A DNA stretch of 64,000 nt. It comes from Rallus limicola. Lineage: Eukaryota; Chordata; Aves; Gruiformes; Rallidae. Positions 1 through 11,297 of the stretch are shown piece by piece. The translations under genes were made by a program, and so were the position numbers. Each line of letters begins with the position of its first letter. Positions within the stretch are counted from its first letter, which is position 1. The notes under the pieces were generated by a model that ran no database searches, had not been told where the DNA came from, and worked only from the letters and a program-made list of their open reading frames with translations. The stretch covers positions 30,232,950-30,296,949 of the forward strand of contig JAKCOZ010000005.1 of the NCBI GenBank assembly GCA_022605955.1. The letters run 5' to 3'.

Positions 1-3000
1 AGATGAGAGTGGGACGCTTAAATGCAGCTCTGGTTTTACAGGTTATTTTGTCTGCTAAATGAAAGTCCCAACCACACACTGAACAAAGCAGTACAACCAT
101 ATTACCTTCAGAAATCTTGTCACTGGACTTGAACATTCCCTTTTCTGTCTGCATTTTGCAAATGTCCTTAACTATTACTTTAATTGTTGAGTTCCACTTT
201 GAATCCAACATTTGTGTGCTTTTCTCAGATTAAGAGGATCAGGAAGAGATAAAAAATTCACAAACTACAAAAAAAAAAAAAAGATTGATTGGACTTTTGA
301 ATTCTTTGTAATTTATTTGCTATTAGAGTAACCCTTTTAAACTTCACACAGCCTATCTTGTAAATATTGTTATAATTTTCAAGACTAGTCTGGGGCAAAA
401 TAGCTATCAAGGAAGAAAACAATTTTAATTTCTCTGTATTAGCAAGTGATCATCTATGAAGAAAGCGCAATTTAACTTGGATTTATTTTATTTTATTTTA
501 ATCATGATTAAGTTTCTGTAAGTATAATCCCCATAGTTTCTAATTGTTATCCAGCTGTTACCCAACAGTGCTGTCCATATAATCCTGAAAAGTGCTGGTA
601 TTCTGTAGTAGTGTAAAAATTAAAGTGTACAGTATGGTTCCTCAAGTGTATCATGAGGAGCCATTCAGCTTTCCCTAACTACATGACATTAAACTTTAAT
701 TTACATATTTATATCTGTAGATTCTAAAACACTTAGACTCTTCACTTTTTCTCAGGTTTCCAGCACCAATGCAATATCTTCTTGTCTTTCAGGATTTGAA
801 TGATTTTACGTAGCTTTCAAAATTTACTGATTCCCTTAGCTACAGGCAAGCCACGGAGCATACTTGTGTGAGTATTTTCTGCCTTGCTGCTTTCTCTTCC
901 ACAGTGGGCTAACTGTGAATCAAGAGCAAGACAGAATTCTTTATGACATTTTGTGCTTGATGGTTGATGTTATGCAACTCTCTCTCACCTAGGGAATGAT
1001 AGACTTCTTATATTCTTATTTTTGTGGTTCCCTGCTGTCAATGGCTGGGCAAGGCCATTGCAAAAAATTATCAGTAAGATCTTCTTATCCAGTCCTGATG
1101 CTCCTCCTTTATCATCAGGATATTGTTGGCTAGCATTTGGTTTTTTAGTGGCAAACTGATTAAGCTGTAGCTTAGTTAAATTTCATAAACCACAAACTGG
1201 CTGCAAGCCTGGAAACACTGAAACTTTTGCCTAATTGGAATCAATTGCTTCTCTATTTATACTGGATTACAATGTTATTGGCTCAATTTAGTTTGTGGGA
1301 AATAAATTGTTGACGGTTTGGCTGAGCAGCTGCAACAATGAAAAACTGGAAAAAAAAAGATGTGAAGATAACAGACACAGCCTGTTTAGCATTGCTAAAG
1401 CCATTGACATTATCATGGAGAAATGGCTTCAATCCAAGAGAAGCTCATTTGGACAAGATGGAAGAGAAGAATTGTGGAATGTTACTGAATGTTGCAGACT
1501 CAAAAGATATGTTTATACTGTCACATTGGCCCACTCCCTGTTTAATGCCAGGGTCCTAATCCACTATTGTTCATATTGCAAAGATGTTAATGTGCACTCA
1601 AACTTCATTCTGGGATGATCTAAATATTTCTCTTGCGGGGAAATCCTACCCATATGATCTCTTTAGCCATAAAGGATAGAGTTTCATGGTTTCTTAAACC
1701 CTTCAATATGCACTAAGAACATAAGGCATGATGGCTACCCTTAAAGAACTTCCTCTTATGACTTTGGAGTGATCTCATGATCTTTCTACATGTATTAAAC
1801 TCATATACCCATTCCCTGTATAATACTATAAGAATAAAACTCCAGCAGCCCCAGAACAGAAGTTTTAGCAGCTGACCGAAGCAGACAGATTGGCTTGTTC
1901 TTTCTCTTTCATCTCATCAGTACTCACTAGAACTCTCATTTCCTGCAGTCCAGCAGAGCTCTGCAGAAAAATGAGCACTAATGTCAATGCTCTGCCTTCT
2001 AACTTAAGTCTGTGCACGCTTGCCGGTAGCTGCTATGTCATCTTGGACCTCTTTAGTAATTCTTCTCAGAGGCTGAAAAGCAATAGATGTATCTGGGCCC
2101 AGGCAGTCACTTAGACATGAGTTTACTTGGGGTTGGATTTGGGGCATCTGTTGCATGTCACACACATCACTTTCTGAACAGTAGTGCAGTACATCATATA
2201 TTAACAGGCATACCAAGTGTCACCAAACACTACCATGAAATGGTGTACCTGTTTGTTTTAATTTCACTTACTGATAATGGAAAGACTTGACCTCTGACTG
2301 TTACAAGACCAACTTTTATAGTAAAATGCAGGACTTTGCATTAGTAGGCTGCTCACTGTAAGACCTGATGACAGAGCAAGGGACAAGCAAGAGAAGTCTT
2401 TCTCATCCAGGCTTTAAGGACTGGGGCAATAGGGACAGATATGAAGAGACATCTGCAAAGTGAGGAAAAATGAAATTACCCATGTGAAGGTGGCCTGGAA
2501 AGCAGTGGGATTATGCAGCTACATCTGTGCATGGTATGAAAGGTTTCTTGAGGCAAGCTATGGAGACCACAGCAAGCCAAGAAGTACAGATAACTTCAAG
2601 TACAACAATGCACCTGAGCTCCTTCCTTCCTTCTGCCAGACAGCTAGGCTCTCATCTGACCACTCTCCTAAGGAGTTCCAGATTAAGTACCTTAATGGAG
2701 TGCAGTGTTTTGGAAAAAGAGGAGTGGTATATATATATGACATGAATGTGGTAAACCAAGTATTTTGGACTATTACTGACCACAAAAAAAAAAAAAAAAA
2801 AAAAAAAGAAAAACAAAAAACCCCAACCTACCTCTCTGATAAAAAATCAGAAACCCATCCTACAGGACATACATGTTTCTTTGCTTTGCTTCAATATTGA
2901 CGCCATGGTATATTCAGATTTCATAGGTTTTAACCTTAACCTTAAAAAGAAACCCAAGCTGTTGATGTTCTTTCAAAACAAAACATAAAATAATGCAAAC

Positions 3001-3807
3001 TGTGTTTGCAAACAGACTGAAACCATGACTGCAATGTATGAGCATTTCCCATCTGTCATTAATCTAATTGTGATATTTAGCTCTAAAGCCTGATGATGTT
3101 CTGTTAGCAACCATATTCACTGTTTTAGGAGTGATTATTTTAGTGAACATACTGCAGAAGGAAAGGAGGTAAAACTGTTAGGAAATACTAATTTTTTTTC
3201 ATTTAATAAAAAATAGAAGAAAGGACTGAATTAGGACAGGAAAAAAACATGGAAGAATTGAGATAAGATAATGGCAGGAAAAGGAAAAATATGAAAAAAA
3301 TGTAACTCTTAAAAGGAATCCTTTACTCACAGGGACTTTGTATATGATATAAAGGCACTGAACAAAGGTAACAACAAAAACTGAATCTGATATCATTGTT
3401 AATCACTAGGCTTGTCCCTGATTTCAGAGTACATTTCACTAAAACTTGAGAGCAAACCTGAATTTATGACAGGAAACTCAACTGTCACCTTAGAAAAAGT
3501 TTAACATTCTTGACCTAGTCTAAGAAGTCTTACATTTCCCCTGTACAAATTAATGTGGTGGTCTGTGAACTCTGATTATGACTACTTAATACCAATAGTA
3601 ATAATTGTTTCTATGCTGAAAGATGTAGCAGATTAATTTATCAAATGTTTTCATCCTGCACGTGTGGACAGACCTGCCGCATCTTGGAATTCCACTCCCC
3701 TGAGCAGATGTTGAAGAGAAACATGCAGACACCTTATTTAAACAACACTGAAGAAAGTTTAAAATGTGAGTGGGAAAGTGCTTCCTTTTTTGCTCTCTAC
3801 CGCTTTA
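1..3807. other. Unique AT-rich sequence, no gene seen
   Basis: No coding exon, RNA gene or recognisable mobile element could be supported here. Small open frames (for example around 1295-1618 and 2460-2900) lack splice sites or family motifs that I recognise. The stretch holds simple-sequence bits: a short TTTTA run near 482-502, an A run near 271-284 and a longer A run at 2784-2807. Confidence 0.6.
2784..2807 (+). repeat. Poly-A run (A24)
   Basis: Twenty-four uninterrupted A residues, followed by a G and then further A-rich sequence with C interruptions. It could be a microsatellite or the tail of a retroposed sequence. No upstream coding sequence that I recognise supports a processed pseudogene. 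Confidence 0.85.
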
Positions 3808-4103
3808 TGAGGAGGAGAAGGGGAAATGGAAGCTCTTCTTCCAGGGATCCAGGGACAGGATGCATGGGAATGGTTCACAGTTTTACCAGGTAGAGGTTCA
3901 GAGTGGACATGAGGAAACATTTCTTCACTAAGAGTGTGGTCAAACCCTGGAACAGGGTTCCTAGAGTGGTGGTCGATTCCCCAAGTCTGTCAGTATTTAA
4001 AAGGCATTTGGACAAAGCCCTTAAGAACATCCTTTAACTTTTGGGTCATCCCTGAGTTCATCAGGTAGTTGGACTAGATGATCATTGATGCGGTTTTCCT
4101 TAC
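3808..4103 (+). mobile_element. CR1 LINE 3' fragment, old, plus strand
   Basis: The sequence follows the end of CR1 ORF2 and its 3' UTR in order: a GACAGGATGCATGGGAATGG-like block, GAGGTTCAGAGTGGACATGAGG, TTTCTTCACTAAGAGTGTGG, a degenerate form of the GGAACAGGCTGCCCAGGGAG block, then TTGGACTAGATGATC near the end. It is diverged, with small indels, and no clean octamer tail remains. The 5' limit is approximate. This is an ancient, 5'-truncated, inactive copy. Confidence 0.8.
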
Positions 4104-5114
4104 AGTTTAATTTTAAATGTCAAATAGGACAGATTGTCTTTTCCTGCTACATCGATCTGAAATATAAAAACCAAAGGTACTCTGCCATTAAGAATTGCTA
4201 ACTACTGTAGAGGGTTAGCTGGTAATATGTAGGGCTGTCTTCCATAAAAAGTGAGGAGTAGAAGTCACAATTTTCAGGAACCTGCAGCCTTCATATCTTG
4301 CCTATATTTACTAGTTCAGAACCTGTCAAAATTAGTAATAGATTTTGCTCGGTCTTGGCAAGTTTTTGGATTACTCAGTTTAGTAACGGTTTTATCACAA
4401 GAAGCTTTAAATGTAGATAACTTAGACCTTTTTTTAAGATTTCAGTAAATAACAGTTATAGAGTAACTGTTTCCTTCCCCTGTGAACATAACAACCTTAT
4501 TATTATTCTCAGAATTTGTCCTAATTAAAACCTCCAACATATTTTATATTCATTCTTTATATATTTTTATGCAGTAGCCCTGCTCATTCTTGTCTGTGTG
4601 TGGTGGCTGAATCCCACAGTTTATCAGGTTTTTTCCACCTGAAGAAGACTAGGTCTGTGTGGTTCATTGATTCTCGTCTTCAGGAAGAATGGTCTTCTGG
4701 AGAGCAGAGCAATTGCAACTTTAGCAAAGAACTCATAAAGACAAGACTTAACTATCTTAAGAAGAGTAAAATATAATAGAAGGATAACAAAGAACAAAAT
4801 CCTTTCTCATACTGGCATTCAGTGGAATACTTGCTAGGTTGCAGGATGAAAATTGAAAGAACTGTTATCACTAATATATTTTTCTCTGAAGAATGAAGGC
4901 AAATAAAGTTAAAATTCCTTTATTGTTCCTGTCCAGCTTGATGTCTTTCCTTATTCCAATTTTCCCTTGCTGTCCTTGTGCTTTATTTACATGTATTCAA
5001 TGCATATTCTTAATCTACCAGGTGAGCCAAGAACTAGAAGCTTTTGGGGTTGTCTGAGATAGTTCTTTCTAGCCAAAGCATGATCATTCCATACTCCACC
5101 AAAACAGCCCCAGT
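4104..5114. other. Unique sequence, nothing recognised
   Basis: AT-rich non-coding sequence between CR1 copies. I see no exon, RNA gene or repeat family that I can name. Confidence 0.6.
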
Positions 5115-5643
5115 TCATAGAATCAGTCATAGAACTATTTGAGTTGGAAGGATCCTTTATAGGTCACCTGGTCCAACCCCCCTGTCATGGGCAGAGACAT
5201 CTTCATGTATAGCAAGTTGCTCAGAACCCTGTCCAAACTAACCTTGGGAATGGGGCATCTACGACCTCTCTGAGCAACTTGTTCCAGTGTTTTACCACCC
5301 TCATTGTAAAAAATGTCTTCCTTGTATCTAGTTTAAATCTACCCTCTTTTTGTTTCAAACCATTACCCCTTGTCCTTTTACATTAGGCTCTCTTAAATGT
5401 GTGTCCTTTTTTTTATAAGACCCTTTTACGTACTGAAAGGCCTCTATAAGGTCTCCCCAGAGACTTCTCCAACCTGAAGAAACCCAACTCTCTCAGCCTT
5501 TCTTCATAGATATGCTCCATCACTCTATTCATTGTTGTGGCCCTCTTCTGGAATGCTCCAACAGGTCCATGTCTTTAACCACTGGGAACCCCAAAGTTGA
5601 ATGAAGTACCAGGTGGGGTCTCATGGGAGCAGACTAGGGGGAA
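5115..5643 (-). mobile_element. CR1 LINE fragment, minus strand
   Basis: Reading the minus strand, this is the ORF2 C-terminal part and 3' UTR of CR1. On the plus strand it starts with the 3' tail (TCATAGAATCAGTCATAGAA), then GAGTTGGAAGGATCC, GGTCCAACCCCCCTGTCATG and the CCTTGTCCTTTTACATT block, and ends with GGGGTCTCATGGGAGCAGAC. It is moderately diverged. It stops where the tail of the next CR1 begins, so its own 5' end may have been cut by truncation or displaced by that second element. Confidence 0.88.
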
Positions 5644-5984
5644 GAATCATAGAATCATAGAATTGTAGGGGTTGGAAGGGACCTCGAAAGATCATCAAGT
5701 CCAACTCCCCTGCCAAAGCAGGCTCCCTAGCTCATATTGCACAGATAGGTGTCCAGACAGGTCTTGAATATTTCCAGAGAAGGAAACTCCAGCACCTCCC
5801 TGGGCAGCCTATTCCAGTGCTGTGTCACCCTCACTGTGAAAAAGTTCTTCCACATGTTGGTGCAGAACTTCTTGTGCTCAAATTTGCAGCTATTGCCCCT
5901 TGTCCTATCTCCACAGACCACTGAAAAGGGGCTGGCCAATTCCCCCTGCATCCCACACTTAAGGTATTTATAAACTCTCATTCC
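5644..5984 (-). mobile_element. CR1 LINE fragment, minus strand, younger subfamily
   Basis: The 3' tail is at the left (AATCATAGAATCATAGAATT), followed by GGGGTTGGAAGGGACCTC and GATCATCAAGTCCAACTCCC. The rest matches, in reverse complement, the end of the large CR1 at 11297-13244, including the block encoding the conserved FFTVRVT...WNRLPREV stretch of ORF2. An open remnant of that ORF2 C-terminus survives on the minus strand (about 5727-5981). The 5' truncation point is near 5984, where similarity to the larger copy stops. Confidence 0.9.
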
Positions 5985-6250
5985 CTCCATCCTCCAAGTT
6001 GCTTAGCTTGACCCTGGATGGGAAAACAAAGTATTGGCTGCTGACTAAGAAAGTCATTCAAAGGGGTGTAAGCAAGCAGTATAATAACCCTTTGTAACCT
6101 TTGCCCCTTGGGTAAAACAATTGACAACTCACTATCTGCCTGTTATGCTGTCTTTAAGTGTTTCATATATATTACAGTAGATTTCAGAAAAGGGTACAAA
6201 GAGCAGTACAGAATCTTGCAATATAATTTGAATGTTCTGATTTATGTTGC

Positions 6251-6838
6251 TGTCGTGGTTTCACCCCGGCTTGGGCCGAGATCCACGCAGCTGCCTGCTC
6301 CTTAAAGTAAAAGAGCAGGAGAAAAGGGAAAAAGGGGAGGGGGGAAACAAGGGAAGGGAAAAGGAAGGGGCAAATAACTCCAAAACCAAGAAACTAAGAG
6401 GCCCGTGGGTTGGGATAAGGATAGTTTACTAAGATAACAGAAAAATAAAATATATACAATGCTAACAGGACTATAGAGCAAAAGAATATGAAAATATTGA
6501 TACACAATGCAGTTTCTCACCGAACCACACAACTCAGGCCGTACCACCCAGAGCCGTCCCGGAACCCGACCGTCCCCCAAGACCCTCGCGTCCCGGCCGC
6601 TCGCCTCCCGGCACCGCCCCTTCTTCCTCCCATCAGCCCCCCTTTATCCTGGGCAGGACGTAATTGGCATGGAATACTCTCTTTGGCCCATCTGGGTCAC
6701 CTGTCCTGGCATTGACTGTCTGACTGCAACTAAAAACATCAGGGTGTTATCAGCACTGTTTTCATTTTAACTCCCAAACACAGCATTCCATCCGCTGCTA
6801 CAAATGAAATTAACTCTATCCTGACTGAAACCAGGACA
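6251..6838 (+). mobile_element. Solo LTR, ERVL-like endogenous retrovirus
   Basis: The 588-bp element begins TGTCGTGGTTTCACCCCGGC and ends GAAACCAGGACA, so it has TG...CA termini. It is flanked by a perfect 5-bp target-site duplication, GTTGC, at 6246-6250 and 6839-6843. The 3' part (AATTAACTCTATCC...GAAACCAGGACA) is the typical end of a widespread avian LTR group, and the middle is GC-rich with a weak TATA-like CCTTTATCC near 6641. No gag, pol or env sequence adjoins it, so this is a solo LTR left by recombination between two LTRs. The 5-bp TSD suits ERVL-class integration; the class is inferred, not proven. Confidence 0.92.
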
Positions 6839-9800
6839 GTTGCAAGTATGTTGATCTCTGTGAATAAGAAGACTTAAGGTCTAGTAAATCATGTTCACTC
6901 AGCAACCAACCTCTAAAGGTTTTTGGTTTTTTTTAAGTAAAAATTTCCACAAAGCAGTAAAAAATATAATTATGTTATATTGTATTTGTAAATTTAAGAA
7001 AAATTTAAAAATCTTAGGACATTTTCATTTTTGTAGCAGAATGTTGTTATGCCTCAATTAGAGTTTGCTGGTGGGAATTTTTTTTTGAGTGCTCTTCAGT
7101 AGCCATGCAACAAGCACAATAAAATTACCTCTATTCTATTGAATATTTGCTCTTGTCAAAGGTTAATAGAGTAGGTTCAAATTCAATCTGTGTAGGAAGC
7201 TTTAGCTTTGATAGTTTTCAAGGATACTTTCAGCTTGTCAATGGAAAAGTATGAATCTTACTTTGGCCTTGAAGTAGCATTAGGCAGTTTTTGTTCAAAC
7301 TTTTGAGCTTAATAAAGTTCTTTGCATTCAAAATGTCACATCTTGACACCTGTTCATCTTCCTTCTGTGTCACCTATTTTTTCTCCTTAGCAAGGCATAC
7401 ACAATAGGAAGAATAGTTAGAACATCAGACAATTTGAGCTAGGATTTCAAAATTATGAGACCAAAGTGCATTGGTCATAACAAAAGCTAAATGCATTTCA
7501 GGCTTGATACAAGCTAAATAATTAGTATATGCTGTTATGAATAACCACTGTGAATTCTGTGAAGCTGTATAGAATGAGTGTTTCATGTTTGCTAGTGTTA
7601 TGAGTCATGGGTAACAACAGGACCTCTGACCATTTTATTAAGCTGACACATTTGTCAAGCTGTTGTTTTACCAACTATCCTCCATATCACAACCAATATG
7701 AACCCAGCATGACCATCCATAGTTGCTTGTAGTAATATGCCATATTTGCATTTGAATCCTGCACAGACGTTTTTGAATCTTCAATAGATTAAATAGTGTT
7801 TGTGTTTTCAGAGCACGAGTATGAGAATTGTTTATTTGAATGACCATCTATAGCTGAACTTGTTTAGAAGTTTTTCTTGCTGGATCCAATCTATTTAAAC
7901 TTAATTTTCAGTTCTGAATCACATACTTATTTTTTAGCAAGGTTGTAAAAGAGATAAGAGCAACTGCAGTTGAAATGGAAATGCATCAGAGCATATATAT
8001 TCTGCTTTTTCAGAGTAAACTGAGCAATGGCAATTTTTCTCCATCAGTTTATTTAGGAAGAAATTTCGTTATGTGAAAACAACAAAAGGAAACAAAATGT
8101 TGCAAAGTTGGTAATAGATTAATTCACTGCAAAAGAAACAGCATTGAAAAGAACAAAAGGAGTAAAAGTTCAAGTGCTTAACTGAGTTCTAAAGAAACTG
8201 TAAACACTCAGGAAAAGCTTGAGTATCATGACAGACATTGAAGACAAAATCTTGTCTTATATAATGTTTCATAATTGTTTCATGTATAGATGGTTAAAAA
8301 AAAGTGCTAGAAACAACATTTGCAAGGTAAATTAAGCTTTAGTCTAATGGATAGGCATATGATTTTCTGTTTCACCTCAGCTCCCTTTACTTTAAGATGA
8401 TATTGCATAAGATTTTACCTATCACTAGAAAGACTACTCATGATACCACTGTGTTTGTGTGGGTAGATTTCTTGGTGGAGCTTACTTTACATGGCTATAT
8501 ATATCTTACCTCAGTTTAGCAGTAATCTGATTATTTTTAGAATGACCTTTAGGTCCTTTGAGTACACTGGAACATACCTTCAGAAAAATCTTTGAGTGAT
8601 GCTGAATGAGGACACCCGATGTGTTAAGTACTGGAATTTATGGTGTGCATGTAGATAAAGGATGTTCTCAATTGTAGGAGACAAAGGGAAAAAATGAACC
8701 TCCAGTAATGATCCCTTGCTATCCAGAAGTCACATATCTGAAGTACACTGGATATCTTTACTCATTGTTTGCTATTTGGTTACTACAGAGTGACCATGCG
8801 CATTGTGTTTTGATACAAATGCTGAGCTCTAAATATCTAAATTGCCTCTTTTAGCACTATTAACATTTTAAAGCTGTGACACTTTCTATCAGAATAACAT
8901 CTTGCAGAATTGAAAATGGGATACTAGAGAGTCTCAGACATATGTATTTTAGTCTTCCTGCTGTCATTCTAACCCTATGGAAATATGAAAAATCAGACGT
9001 CTGCAAATGCATTAACTTGGTTCATTGGGGACATTCCCCTATTATTACAAAAGGGCAGATTTGTTTCTTGATTTCCTGCTTTAAATTAATCATACACAAA
9101 AGTTCAAAATTGATCCATATGAAACAGGTTCATGTGAATATCACTATTATTTTATTTTATAGATTGCAGAAGATTGTAATACAATTATAAGGGCAGCCTC
9201 ATTTTATTTGGCAAAGTAGACAATATTTAAGCAAGTATAGGAAGCATTGGCAAGCAACCTTAGAGAAGGGTATACATGCTTGAGTGGCTTGAAATCACTG
9301 ATCAATAGTCCTCTACATGCAGCCTATTACATTTCTATTTAATTGTGGAAAGGTTTCAGATCATCATAAAACCTTTTTCCAGACTCATTCCTACTTAATC
9401 ATAACCCATCAAGACATCCTCTTGCAAAGCTTTTAAAATGGTGTGCTGCTTATTATTTTAATTATTCTTCTTTCCTATGATGTGACTTTATTTTCTCCTA
9501 CCCAAGAACTTGATGGTGAAAGCTGCATCTTAAAGATTGCAGATCTCTGATTTTTGCTGGCTTTTTAAAAAAGCTAGGACATTTTTATCACAAAGTTTAC
9601 TAGACTAGTTTGGATAAAACCTGTCTTAAGGAACATCAATATTGCAATAGCTCAGGAAAAGCAGAACCGTATATTTAAAATCAGGGAACTTTTTAACACC
9701 TACAGCATTATTTTACATACTGTTACCACTCAGTCCAGTCAGAAGGCAAGGTTGGGTTCTAGAAGTGAACTACATATGTAATCATTTCACCAATTCCAGA

Positions 9801-9942
9801 AACAAGTGTAATGGGGATCTAAAACCAGCAAGAGACAAAAGAGCAGATTTTTTCAGAGACTTACTGAACAAATAAATCAGATAAAGATCTTTTGTCTCGT
9901 ACAGATATACCTCCCAAACACTATCAGTGAACAACAGGCAAC

Positions 9943-9982
9943 ATGCTAATCACAAGGAAGAAGTTTTCCTTGTGATTAGCAT
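9943..9982. repeat. Perfect inverted repeat, 17-bp arms, 6-nt loop
   Basis: The left arm ATGCTAATCACAAGGAA (9943-9959) is the exact reverse complement of the right arm at 9966-9982. The sequence could fold as a hairpin. It has no following U-tract and no gene beside it, so it is not a terminator. Confidence 0.9.
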
Positions 9983-10597
9983 TGTTAGACTTATAAAATG
10001 ACCATGGTCACCACAAGCTTTGAAGGCACAGATCATCAATTATTGCACTAATTATTTGTTCTGTTTGTGTCTCAGGCTAAAAGGAAAGAGTCACTGTAGC
10101 AGAAATGAGACACACAGAGTTGCTACATCAGTGACAGATCAGTTTCAGCATCTCATTATTCATTATTTGTTTTGTTGTGCATATGTGACTTTAAGTTGAA
10201 TGTACTCATGTATACTCCAAGATGCATACTGTGAAACCTTGTGAAATCATTATGCACATTATTCTGAAACTCCAGGCATGAAAGCTGCTTCTTAAAGTTC
10301 CCCAGCTTCTTTCTTAGTTTTTCTTTCCAGCCCAAGTAAGAAATACCAAAGCCACCCATTTCAGGGCTTGGATATCTATATTTAGATTTGAAACCCAGAT
10401 GTTACCAACCACATCTCTCTCTAGGGGGAAAATACCTCTATCTGAATAAGTGCACCTTTTGATACATCATAGAAAATAGATTTCTTTTCAAGCCCTAACT
10501 CCTTTATCTCTCTATTTGTCTCCTGAAAAGGACCCAGGTGCAAGATCTTAACAATAATATTGTCCAAATGATAAAATAGTAATCTTAGAAAGGATCA

Positions 10598-10636
10598 CTA
10601 TTGATGGTATGTTCAAAAAGGACATACCATCAATAG
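10598..10636. repeat. Perfect inverted repeat, 15-bp arms, 9-nt loop
   Basis: The left arm CTATTGATGGTATGT (10598-10612) is the exact reverse complement of 10622-10636. One further C-G pair can form after a single mismatch inside the loop. Confidence 0.9.
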
Positions 10637-11297
10637 CAGAAACTTCCTTGATTATGACTACTTCTCAGAATGAACCAAGAAAGTTGGTATGCAGACATGA
10701 AATTTAACAATCATACAATTTGCTTTTTCTAAAGTTCTGAAACCATCTTTCACAATATAATGTATTATAAATGTTATAATTTATCCCAAAATATATATAG
10801 CAAAGCAGCAATAGTGCTCTGGTAGCAGATGTTTCTGTTTTGCTATCATAAGTTAGAGAACTATGGTCCTTCACTAACAGCACATCATGCCATCTCTGAA
10901 GTTATACTATACTTTGAATCCTACAACTTCTTTTTTCTTTAAAAAAATGGGTCAAATAGATTAAGCTTTACAAGAAGGTATATATCCCTAACTCTAAGAT
11001 ATGTTTTCAATGACATGTGATAGAAAGATTAAGGAGTTTATGGGAACTCATGTGCGAGTGGCTGTCCCTCCTTCAAAAATTATATTTTTTTAAAAAGCAG
11101 GGACTTTTCTTACCTACTTTTGTAAGGTGAATGAATGCTTGATTTTGAACAATGGACATTAATACCTCTGTGTATAGAACCTTTTTAGCTGTCCCATTCC
11201 AGCACTAACTATCCTTTCTTGAAAAACATCTGAAAAATACAAATCTTATCATATTCAAATTGTATTCAGGTTCCAAAGTCTGAAGAAAATATCTAAA

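Larger units (their letters stand above)
6844..11296. other. Unique AT-rich sequence with two hairpins
   Basis: About 4.4 kb of AT-rich sequence with no exon, RNA gene or nameable repeat. The only structures I can point to are two perfect short inverted repeats at 9943-9982 and 10598-10636, listed separately. Confidence 0.6.

Noticed and set aside
1295..1618. 107-codon open frame with a second overlapping frame
   Set aside because: No domain or splice signals and a non-ATG start. I looked for transposase-like motifs and found none that I could defend.
2460..2900. 146-codon open frame followed by a poly-A run, possible processed pseudogene
   Set aside because: The translated sequence resembles no known protein, and the A run lies within the open frame rather than after it.
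2931..2946. TTAACCTTAACCTTAA, telomere-like
   Set aside because: The unit is CCTTAA, not the vertebrate CCCTAA, and there are only two copies.
6444..6449. AATAAA inside the first LTR as its polyadenylation signal
   Set aside because: It lies in the 5' third of the LTR, upstream of the likely promoter region, so it is probably incidental.
9943..9982. Hairpin as a transcription terminator or pre-microRNA
   Set aside because: No U-tract, no gene upstream, and the stem is too short for a typical pre-microRNA.
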